Virus record (IMG/VR): IMGVR_UViG_3300030045_000010
Location: 1-44,425 of that record
DNA: 44,425 bases
Source of the DNA: a virus
Strand: one strand, 5' to 3'
The translations under genes were made by a program, and so were the position numbers. The notes under the pieces were generated by a model that saw only the letters and a list, made by a program, of their open reading frames with translations, was not told the origin of the DNA and ran no database searches. Positions 33,489-39,277 of this stretch are shown in pieces. The stretch's first letter is position 1; each line of letters starts with the position of its first letter.

Positions 33489-34208
33489 TTAGTGCCCTGG
33501 CCCAGCTATCGCTTGCCAGATCCCCCGCACCGCCGGGTAGTCCTTCCCCGGACGGTAGTTCCACCACCAAGTCGGGTAGTGTTCCAGCGAGACGCTCGCG
33601 AACCCTTCGCGCATCGCCCAGCCGTAGGCGTCCTCGCCCAGGGCGAACACAGCGTCCCACGGGCGGGAGCGGAGCACGTCGGAGAACTCGTCCACCAGCA
33701 TGCCGTCCGCGACGGTCTGGGCGTTCACCCAGTAGACGTCCTGCTCCCGCACGCCACCAAGCTCCAGTTGCTCCGTGAGCCACGTGGCCGGGCCGTCGGG
33801 GCGCGACGAGATGTACGGCCAGAACGGGGGCTGGCCACCCTGCGCCGGGCCGGAGCCAACCAGAAGGATCTTGGCCTCCCAGTTCCCGATCCCCGGCCCT
33901 GGGTTCGCCGGGAAGATCTGTGGGTTGATCCCGTGCCACGGTGCCCCGAGGATCGTGGCGGAGAGGCCGCGGGCGATGCGCTCCAGCATCCGGGACTGCG
34001 TGCCGGAGAGCAGGAACCCACGGTCCACCAGGACGGTGTCGTGCGTGCCGCGGGCGTGCTCGCGCAGGGCCTCGGATCTCCGGATGAACGCCTCGTATGG
34101 GCCGTACTCCTCCAGGGGGAGGAACACCGGCTGGAAGCCTGCGGTCACGATGGCTCCGAAGTCTTCAGCATCCAGCCTCCCCGAGACGATCGTCAACGCT
34201 CCGCTCAT
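33489..34208 (-). CDS. Uracil-DNA glycosylase-superfamily-like protein
   Basis: A 239-residue protein. Residues about 110-160 carry a UDG-like motif order: ILLVGSGPAQGGQPPF (compare G..PG...PF), ATWLTEQLELGGV, and VYWVNAQ (in place of V..TN). The end has ALGEDAYGWAMREGFASVSL followed by EHYP (compare aLG..A... HPS). The N-terminal 90 residues are an unknown extension. The usual catalytic pocket residues are not clearly kept, so it may bind modified bases rather than cut uracil. It could also belong to base hypermodification pathways. The start is coupled to the small gene upstream. Confidence 0.55.
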   Translation of the reverse strand: MSGALTIVSGRLDAEDFGAIVTAGFQPVFLPLEEYGPYEAFIRRSEALREHARGTHDTVLVDRGFLLSGTQSRMLERIARGLSATILGAPWHGINPQIFPANPGPGIGNWEAKILLVGSGPAQGGQPPFWPYISSRPDGPATWLTEQLELGGVREQDVYWVNAQTVADGMLVDEFSDVLRSRPWDAVFALGEDAYGWAMREGFASVSLEHYPTWWWNYRPGKDYPAVRGIWQAIAGPGH

Positions 34209-34360
34209 GCTTCATCCCCCGCCGCGAGCTGCTGGATCGCGTCGCGAAAACGTAGCTTCGGCGGCGGGCTGACGAGTTGCTGCGCCTGCATCTTGGCGAT
34301 GCGGCGAAGCTCCTCCAGCGTGCGGTCACGCCGGGGAGCTTTGTTCTCGCTCTTGGTCAC
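34205..34360 (-). CDS. Small basic protein
   Basis: A 51-residue, Lys/Arg-rich helical protein (start VTKSENKAPRRDRTLEELRR). It has GTGA overlap with the upstream stop and ATGA overlap with the downstream gene, which makes it a real small gene in the operon. No family recognised; it may bind nucleic acid. Confidence 0.6.
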   Translation of the reverse strand: MTKSENKAPRRDRTLEELRRIAKMQAQQLVSPPPKLRFRDAIQQLAAGDEA

Positions 34361-34749
34361 TGCCGCTTCCCGCCGGTGGTCCGTGTCGCCGTGGTCAGGA
34401 TCGCGGGCTTCTTCGGAGCCTGGCCCTCCACCTGACGCTTAACAACCAAGGTTAAGTAGCCCGCGCCATCATGGGCATTTTCTGCCCACTCCGCATCCCC
34501 GTTCAACGACCGCCCCAGCTTGTGGGCGACCATCTCCCAGCCTTCCCGCACGTCGCAGCGCAGGGTGGGCCACTTGGCCTTCACCGGCGCGAGCGCGGCC
34601 TCCAGGTCGGCCACGAACTTCTCGTCGCCCAGGTCCTCCAGGAGGGTCCCCCGCATGACGGACTTCAGGGCCTGGGTGATGGCCGCGTGACCGAGGAACT
34701 CTCCGTAGCGCGCGCCGCGCTCGGCCAGGGTGGTTTCGATGTTGCTCAC
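34357..34749 (-). CDS. DUF6378-like hypothetical protein
   Basis: A 130-residue helical protein: TLAERGARYGEFLGHAAITQ, then LKSVMRGTLLEDL, and a WEMVAHKLGRSLNGDAEWAE stretch with AHDGAGYLTLVVKR. This pattern (ERG.RYG.F..HA...Q..K, later H..GY..L) recalls DUF6378, seen in many phages; function unknown. It overlaps the signal-peptide protein's gene by ATGA and the small gene downstream by GTGA. Confidence 0.65.
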   Translation of the reverse strand: MSNIETTLAERGARYGEFLGHAAITQALKSVMRGTLLEDLGDEKFVADLEAALAPVKAKWPTLRCDVREGWEMVAHKLGRSLNGDAEWAENAHDGAGYLTLVVKRQVEGQAPKKPAILTTATRTTGGKRQ

Positions 34750-34988
34750 TTCTTCACCGCCTTCGTGGTGTCCTCGGAAAGGTGCTGGACCGCGAGTTGG
34801 TAGATGGTCTGCGCCTGGACACGGCCCTGGAACGCCGCGCTGTCCTGGTGGGCCGCCTGCCGCCAGAGGTTGTTCGCCAGCGCCGTATCCGCACGGAAGC
34901 GGGTGAGGGCCTTGGCGACGCCAGAGGAGTCGGCCCCTGCGAGCACCGCGGAGGCGACGAGCGCCAGGGTGAGGATGGTTTTCTTCAT
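34746..34988 (-). CDS. Secreted-like small protein, paralogue of the 22488-22799 gene
   Basis: An 80-residue protein with a strong signal peptide (KKTILTLALVASAVLAGADS; a likely cut after VLA) and a helical remainder (LTRFRADTALANNLWRQAA, then VQAQTIYQLAVQHLSEDT). Its body matches the lysis-cassette protein at 22488-22799. Being in the early/replication block it may act in the periplasm early in infection (for example superinfection exclusion), but this is a guess. The CTTCAACCAAAGGAA leader precedes the ATG. Confidence 0.72.
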   Translation of the reverse strand: MKKTILTLALVASAVLAGADSSGVAKALTRFRADTALANNLWRQAAHQDSAAFQGRVQAQTIYQLAVQHLSEDTTKAVKK

Positions 34989-35021
34989 GGTTGGGTTCCT
35001 TTGGTTGAAGGGTTCTTGCAA

Positions 35022-35117
35022 ATGGGCATCAAGGATTCGAACCATGCACCTCCTGAATTCTTGCAACCGCTTCCGGCGACCGTACTTCAGGTGCTCTACC
35101 GCTGGAGCTACTGCCCA
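35022..35117 (-). tRNA. tRNA-like gene with an enlarged anticodon loop
   Basis: Read on the - strand from 35117. The 7-bp acceptor arm is TGGGCAG with ATGCCCA (one mismatch, G7-A66). Canonical T8 A9 and a perfect D-stem GCTC/GAGC with loop CAGCGGTA follow, then A26 and anticodon stem CCTGA/TCAGG. The variable loop is 5 bases, and the T-arm is CATGG-TTCGAAT-CCTTG (one T-T mismatch). All is regular except the anticodon loop, which is 30 bases instead of 7, so no anticodon can be called. The extra part can fold into CGGTCGC/GCGGTTG (two or more G-T pairs). No U33-compatible 7-base loop results from removing one contiguous piece. It may be a decayed tRNA, an interrupted tRNA or a tRNA mimic. Confidence 0.55.
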
Positions 35118-35342
35118 AACCGCCTCCAGCAGGTCCGTTTCCGGTGTACCCCTTTGGAGAATCGCCCCGTCTTTCCAGGGTGCCTTAAATCCGGCGACTT
35201 CTACGGTCCATACCGCCTGAGCCGAGGCGGAGCAATCTGGCGAACGTTTCCAGCCGGTTAGCGGTCAGTTTTTGGCCTAGACCCTTCCGGGGTTCGGCCT
35301 ACTCGTGACGCGGTTACGGCACTTGTATCTCACCATTCAAAA
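35118..35342 (-). ncRNA. Non-coding segment with a run of hairpins
   Basis: No gene is visible in this 225-base stretch. On either strand it can form, in series: CCGCCT/AGGCGG (35213-35218 with 35225-35230), CTGG/CCAG (35237-35240 with 35250-35253) and a two-part hairpin GGCC-ACCC/GGGT-GGCC (35274-35284 with 35290-35299). Together with the tRNA-like gene this may be a structured RNA or the remains of more tRNAs. I could not complete another tRNA cloverleaf. Confidence 0.4.
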
Positions 35343-35368
35343 CCCCTCCGTTCTCCCGACCGGAGGGG
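35339..35368 (-). terminator. Rho-independent terminator after the 35377-35742 gene
   Basis: On the - strand an 8-bp stem cccctccg/cggagggg (35361-35368 with 35343-35350) with a 10-base loop is followed by TTTT (35342-35339). It lies 8 bases beyond the stop of the upstream small gene and separates it from the tRNA-like region. Confidence 0.8.
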
Positions 35369-35376
35369 TGCCGGAC

Positions 35377-35742
35377 TCACGCCACGACGATCAAGTTCTC
35401 GGCGATGGCCCGGCGGATGTGGGCGGTCCCGATCTTCACCAAGTCCTGCGTGCCGTCCTTCTCGATGAAGTACACGTCGACGCCCAGGAGCACCTCGACT
35501 TTGGGGGCCTTCTTCACGTCGGCCACGAGAGCCTCCGTGACGGAGGTTCCGCCCTTGATCGCAGCGGCGACCTTGGTGGAGTTCTTGGTGGCGAGGATCG
35601 CCTTGATCGCGGCGGTCACGCCGGGCGACTTGGACTTGTAGCCCTTGATGACTTCCTTCGTGGCGACGACGGCGATGGACTTGCCGGCGTACTCGGAAGG
35701 GCGTCCGCCCTTGGCTTTGACGATGGTGGCGGTTTCGGACAT
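35377..35742 (-). CDS. Hypothetical basic protein, promoter-proximal
   Basis: A 121-residue basic, Ala/Lys/Val-rich protein (KAKGGRPSEYAGKSIAVVAT, KSPGVTAAIKAIL). A GRP near residue 13 recalls AT-hook-like DNA-binding stretches, but one motif is not enough. It is the only gene on its transcript: a strong promoter lies upstream and a terminator follows, which suggests high, separate expression (a histone-like or regulatory protein is possible). Confidence 0.65.
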   Translation of the reverse strand: MSETATIVKAKGGRPSEYAGKSIAVVATKEVIKGYKSKSPGVTAAIKAILATKNSTKVAAAIKGGTSVTEALVADVKKAPKVEVLLGVDVYFIEKDGTQDLVKIGTAHIRRAIAENLIVVA

Positions 35743-35767
35743 TTGAGATCTCCCTGATCTTGGTTTC

Positions 35768-35795
35768 GTCGGCGAAGCTACGGCACCTCGCCGAC
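35768..35795 (-). promoter_or_regulatory. 5' leader hairpin
   Basis: A perfect 8-bp stem gtcggcga/tcgccgac (35768-35775 with 35788-35795) with a 12-base loop lies between the promoter and the start of the 35377-35742 gene. It may stabilise the mRNA or act as an operator. Confidence 0.6.
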
Positions 35796-35814
35796 TTCAC
35801 CTTGTTGAGTACTG

Positions 35815-35844
35815 AATATATCTTGCCTGCTTGATAACTGTCAA
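35815..35844 (-). promoter_or_regulatory. Sigma70-type promoter
   Basis: On the - strand, a perfect -35 TTGACA (35844-35839) and TATATT -10 (35820-35815) are separated by 18 bases. It drives the 35377-35742 gene and is the clearest promoter in the window. Confidence 0.85.
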
Positions 35845-35873
35845 GTGGGTTTTGCGGGTTTCTTCTGTGGAGG

Positions 35874-36032
35874 TCAGCCCTGCGGCTTCCCGTAGTCGTT
35901 GTGAGCGATAGCCCGACGGACCCTCTGCCACAGGGTGTAGGTCTCTTCGGCGTTCGCGCCCTCTATGTGGAAGCACACGTCTTCCGCTTCTATTTTGATG
36001 CTGAACTGTCTGGCGGGCTTAAGCCACTTCAT
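35874..36032 (-). CDS. Small protein of unknown function
   Basis: A 52-residue protein (start KWLKPARQFSIKIEAEDVCF; end with an amphipathic helix LWQRVRRAIAHNDYG). An AGGAGAGA site precedes the ATG at 36032, which overlaps the exonuclease stop (ATGA). Last gene of its operon before the promoter region. Not recognised. Confidence 0.62.
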   Translation of the reverse strand: MKWLKPARQFSIKIEAEDVCFHIEGANAEETYTLWQRVRRAIAHNDYGKPQG

Positions 36033-36640
36033 GAGATCTCTCCTGCCGAAGGGGCTGCACCTTCCACAGGCAACTCCGTCGCGCCGCCCTTGAGCACCTT
36101 CAGGATCTCGATCGCGTGAATCGCCTGCGCCTTGGCGTCCTCCAGCGCGTTGTGGGCGATCACCGGCTTCACGTACGGAACGTCCGGGGCCAGCGCCCAC
36201 AGGGTCCGGTAGTCCCGGTTCGCACGGTGGCTCCACGGCTGGGGAAGGCCTGCGGCGGTGAATGCGTGGGCCAGAAGGACGTTGTCGAAGTCCGACCCGT
36301 TCCCCCACAACTCTTCCACCTGCACGATGTCCTCGTGGGAGTTCACCACGCCGCCCGGGGCCAGCGCCCAACGCCCGAACGCATGGAGCGCCTGGGGCAG
36401 GAGCATCGCCTCGCCGGCGACCAGACCCTTGCGGGCCTCGTCGGATTGCTGGAGCCACCACATGATCGTGGAGACGTCGATCGTGAGCCCCGCCTCGACG
36501 GCGGACTCCGGGTTGACGTTCGTGTAGAAGCCCTCGCCCAGGATCCCCGTCTCGTCGAAACGGACGGCCCCGATGGCGAGGATGACGGAGCCGGGCTTGG
36601 TGCCCAGGGTCTCCAGATCGAGCATGATGCGGTTGGTCAC
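36029..36640 (-). CDS. DEDD-family 3'-5' exonuclease
   Basis: A 203-residue nuclease. Motif ExoI is IMLDLETLGT (Asp7 and Glu9). ExoII-like acidic positions occur around NGSDFDNVLLAHAF, and the C-terminal ExoIII region has IAHNALEDAKAQA (His and Asp of DEDDh). This is close to the RNase T/DnaQ-like exoribonucleases of phages (PF16473-type). It may degrade RNA or trim DNA ends. GTG at 36640 has AAGGAGA upstream and overlaps the helicase stop; an ATG 15 bases downstream is possible. Confidence 0.82.
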   Translation of the reverse strand: MTNRIMLDLETLGTKPGSVILAIGAVRFDETGILGEGFYTNVNPESAVEAGLTIDVSTIMWWLQQSDEARKGLVAGEAMLLPQALHAFGRWALAPGGVVNSHEDIVQVEELWGNGSDFDNVLLAHAFTAAGLPQPWSHRANRDYRTLWALAPDVPYVKPVIAHNALEDAKAQAIHAIEILKVLKGGATELPVEGAAPSAGEIS

Positions 36641-38196
36641 TTTTGCTTCTCCTTCTTGTAGTTCTTGAGCGCATCCAGGAGCGCCCCTTGGCTTTTCTCT
36701 TTCCGCCGTAGTGCGCGGAGGATCACCTCGTCCACCGTGTCCCTGGCAACGATGTGGTGGACCGTGACGTGCTTGTGTGTGTTCCCCTGTCGGAGGACAC
36801 GCCGGTTGAACTGGTCGTACAGCTCGAAGTCGTAGGTGAGGCCGTACCAACAGACGTGATTCCCCGCGCCCTGGAGGTTGAGCCCGTGCCCCATCGAGGC
36901 GGGATGGCCCAGGAGCACCGGGATCTTCCCCAGGTTCCAGTCGCGGATGATCTCCGCCTCCCGTGCGGGCGACACACCCTGGCCGAGGAACGGGGTGTCT
37001 TTCCCCAATGCCTTCAGGATCCTCTCCTGGTCGTGCCGGAAGGCATAGGCCACCAGAAGTGGCGAACCTTGCAACTCGTCCACGAGGTCCACCAGGGCGT
37101 CCGTCTTCTCGTCGTGGAAGTGGGTCCAGGTCTTCTCGCCGCGGTCGTCGTAGCATGCCCCGTTCGCGATTTGCGAAATACGAATCCGCACGGCGGCGGC
37201 CGACGGCGCGAGCAACTTCATCCCGTCGTCCAGCTCGGAGAGGAACTCGTCCTCCAACTCCTCGTAGACCCTCCGGGCCTTCGGGGGGAGGTCCACCACG
37301 ATGTTGTTCTCGATCAGTTCCGGAAGTTCCAAGTAGTCCTCGGCGGCCAGCCGCAGGACGTAGGGCCGGAGCTTCTCGTAGATGGTCTCCTCCGCACCCT
37401 TCTTGATCTGCCACTTCCAGCCGTTGCGATCCAGTGGAATGAAGTAGTCGAGCTTGTAGCGGGTGATGAACTGGCCCAGGGCCTTGCCCAGGTCCAGGAC
37501 GAAAACCTGTCCGAAGAGGTCGAGCATCCCGTTGGGCGCAGGCGAGCCGGTGAGGATCCACCGGCGAGAAAATTTCGGAAGAACGGTGCGCAAGGCCTTG
37601 AAGCGACTTGTCGCGGTGGACTTGCACTTCGAGACTTCGTCGCAAATAAGGATCTCCGGCGAGATCTTGTTGAAGTTCTCGTGGGTGTAGACAGTTTTCG
37701 TCTTCCCGGTCCAATCGCGCTTCTGCGTCGCACCCAAGAGCCAATCCAGGCCCTCGTAGTTCATCACATAGATGTCGGCCTCTTCCTTGAGAAGATCATC
37801 CTTCTTCGGGCCGTGGAGCACCACGACCCGCAGGTGGGAGAACTCCTTCCACTTCTTGACCTCCGCCGGCCACACGTTTCGTGCGACGCGCAGCGGGGCG
37901 AGGATCAGCGCGTGGCGGAACAAGCCCTTCTCCTTGAGCTTCACCAGGGCGGCCAGGGTGGAGGACGTCTTCCCCAGGCCCGGGTCCAGGAACAGACCTG
38001 CCGCCGCGCGATCCACGAGGAACTGGGCAGCCTTCCTTTGGTAGTCGTGGCACTTCCAACTCTGCGCCTTCACCGCAACTTCCGGCGTGCTGCCGCGCCG
38101 CTTCCGTGAGGATCCCGCCTCGACCGGTGCGGACGAGTTCTCGAAGGCGGTCAGAAACGAGGGCTTTGCCTTCTTCGTGGCTTTGGGCTGTGGCAC
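36637..38196 (-). CDS. SNF2-family helicase / DNA translocase
   Basis: A 519-residue SF2 helicase: motif I DPGLGKTSS (about residue 70), motif Ia HALILAPLRVARNVWP, motif II ILICDEVSKCKS (DE in place of DEAH), motif III WILTGSPAPN, and C-terminal motifs V-VI (NLQGAGNHVCWYGLTYDFEL, QFNRRVLRQGNTHK). It probably remodels DNA during replication or recombination. GTG at 38196 (AGGGG site) gives a 45-residue basic start; the helicase domain begins near CHDYQRKAAQFL. The VRR-NUC frame overlaps its 5' part. Confidence 0.88.
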   Translation of the reverse strand: MPQPKATKKAKPSFLTAFENSSAPVEAGSSRKRRGSTPEVAVKAQSWKCHDYQRKAAQFLVDRAAAGLFLDPGLGKTSSTLAALVKLKEKGLFRHALILAPLRVARNVWPAEVKKWKEFSHLRVVVLHGPKKDDLLKEEADIYVMNYEGLDWLLGATQKRDWTGKTKTVYTHENFNKISPEILICDEVSKCKSTATSRFKALRTVLPKFSRRWILTGSPAPNGMLDLFGQVFVLDLGKALGQFITRYKLDYFIPLDRNGWKWQIKKGAEETIYEKLRPYVLRLAAEDYLELPELIENNIVVDLPPKARRVYEELEDEFLSELDDGMKLLAPSAAAVRIRISQIANGACYDDRGEKTWTHFHDEKTDALVDLVDELQGSPLLVAYAFRHDQERILKALGKDTPFLGQGVSPAREAEIIRDWNLGKIPVLLGHPASMGHGLNLQGAGNHVCWYGLTYDFELYDQFNRRVLRQGNTHKHVTVHHIVARDTVDEVILRALRRKEKSQGALLDALKNYKKEKQK

Positions 38197-38425
38197 AGTC
38201 GTACCCCTGATCTCGCAGCATCGCGTGGATGTGCAGTTGAAGTTTCGTGGGCTCCTTGCCCGGCTGTTTCATCTCGATGAACAACGCCTTCCCACCGGGG
38301 ATGGCGACCAGAAGATCCGGCCAGCCGTTCTGCCCCATGGGGTTCAGCTTGGTGACCTGGATCCCGAGCCCACGGGCGAAGTTGACGACCTTCCGCTGGT
38401 GTGCGGATTCGAGGAGGTGTCTCAT
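37796..38425 (-). CDS. VRR-NUC-domain nuclease with long overlap
   Basis: The first about 90 residues are a clear VRR-NUC domain: HQRKVVNFARGLGIQVTKLN, then NGWPDLLVAIPGGKALFIEM (catalytic D...E.K) with KQPG, and QGYDCATAQSHEE. VRR-NUC phage proteins are usually about 100 residues. This frame has no stop for another 109 codons and runs 401 bases into the helicase gene. Either the overlap is real, or a stop was lost, or there is a sequencing error. ATG at 38425 overlaps the upstream stop (ATGA). It would act in recombination or repair. Confidence 0.75.
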   Translation of the reverse strand: MRHLLESAHQRKVVNFARGLGIQVTKLNPMGQNGWPDLLVAIPGGKALFIEMKQPGKEPTKLQLHIHAMLRDQGYDCATAQSHEEGKALVSDRLRELVRTGRGGILTEAARQHAGSCGEGAELEVPRLPKEGCPVPRGSRGGRSVPGPGPGEDVLHPGRPGEAQGEGLVPPRADPRPAARRTKRVAGGGQEVEGVLPPAGRGAPRPEEG

Positions 38426-38769
38426 TCGCCAACCCCGAGCTTTCGGACGGCGTCCCACTCAGTAGCCGCGATGGAGTGCTCCACCTGGATCCACAGACAC
38501 ACCCCTTTGGCACGCACTGCGCTGACGGTCAGGCTTCGCAGATTCTCCAGGGTGCGGGGGCTTTCGTACAAGGTATGCATCGTGAAGGAGAGCTTTTCGC
38601 CGGTGGCAAGCAGGGCCGTGGCGCAGACGTAGACCACGCCCAGGGTTTCTCGGTACGCTGCGAAGGCTTTTTCGGCGTCCTTTTTCCGCAGGCCCACCAC
38701 GAGTTCCGCCTCGTGGAGGGCGTGCGCCGCGATCAGCCAGGAGTTCTTCAGATCTTCGCCGGCGCTCAT
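38422..38769 (-). CDS. Hypothetical helical protein
   Basis: A 115-residue helical protein (NSWLIAAHALHEAELVVGLR, RKKDAEKAFAAYRETLGV), no domain recognised. GGAGGG lies before the ATG. It is coupled by ATGA overlaps to the Lar-like gene upstream and the VRR-NUC gene downstream. Confidence 0.62.
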   Translation of the reverse strand: MSAGEDLKNSWLIAAHALHEAELVVGLRKKDAEKAFAAYRETLGVVYVCATALLATGEKLSFTMHTLYESPRTLENLRSLTVSAVRAKGVCLWIQVEHSIAATEWDAVRKLGVGE

Positions 38770-39149
38770 CGTTCGACCCTCCGGTTCCAACCCTGCCGCG
38801 ACCGCAGAGGATCCTCCGTGCGCACGCCCGCCCCGCAGGACCGACACCCAACGTGGTGCTTGGTGGAGCTTCCGCCCATCTCCATCGGCCCGGACTCCGC
38901 CCACGCCTCGGCAGGGCCTCCGCAGAACGGGCACGGAGCCATCGGAGTTTCGCGCACCAGCTTCTCGCGCTCCCACTTGCTGTGGGCCTGCCGCTCGTCT
39001 TCGCGGAGGGTCTTCTGGAACTCCTTCGGGGTGTCCTCCAAGCGTATTTCGCCGCACTCGACCTGGCCCCGCATGATGGCGAAGGACATCCCGTCGACGA
39101 AGTGCTTCTCAAGCTGATCCACTGAGATGGACTTCCACGCGCCGCTCAT
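38766..39149 (-). CDS. Lar-like zinc protein (putative restriction alleviation)
   Basis: A 127-residue protein. The C-terminal 60 residues form a Lar-type zinc ribbon: PCPFCGGPAEAW, VGCRSCGAGVRT, and a QGWNRRVE end (Lar proteins end with ..W..R). Lar of Rac prophage modifies type I restriction. Here a 65-residue N-terminal domain precedes the ribbon. With the methyltransferase it may form part of the phage's defence against host restriction; this is inference. The start is ATG 39149. Confidence 0.7.
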   Translation of the reverse strand: MSGAWKSISVDQLEKHFVDGMSFAIMRGQVECGEIRLEDTPKEFQKTLREDERQAHSKWEREKLVRETPMAPCPFCGGPAEAWAESGPMEMGGSSTKHHVGCRSCGAGVRTEDPLRSRQGWNRRVER

Positions 39150-39277
39150 AGCCGAACCCCGAACACCCAGCAGAGCAGCATGGGGACCAGTAGAAGGCCG
39201 GTCCCGAAAACGGTGATGATAACCCCTACCGCGAGGCCGAGAAGCCCCATACATCCGATGAATCTTAGAAACGGCAT
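39146..39277 (-). CDS. Tiny membrane protein
   Basis: A 43-residue hydrophobic protein with one or two membrane segments (IGCMGLLGLAVGVIITVFG and TGLLLVPMLLCWVFG). Function unknown; it could affect host membranes or superinfection. Its start lies inside the end of the PD-(D/E)XK nuclease gene; its stop overlaps the Lar-like ATG. Confidence 0.6.
   Translation of the reverse strand: MPFLRFIGCMGLLGLAVGVIITVFGTGLLLVPMLLCWVFGVRL

Noticed and set aside
35150-35220. Second tRNA (Leu-like stretch with GCCGGATTTAAGG on the - strand)
   Set aside because: The anticodon stem, T-arm and acceptor arm cannot be paired; only a short resemblance remains.
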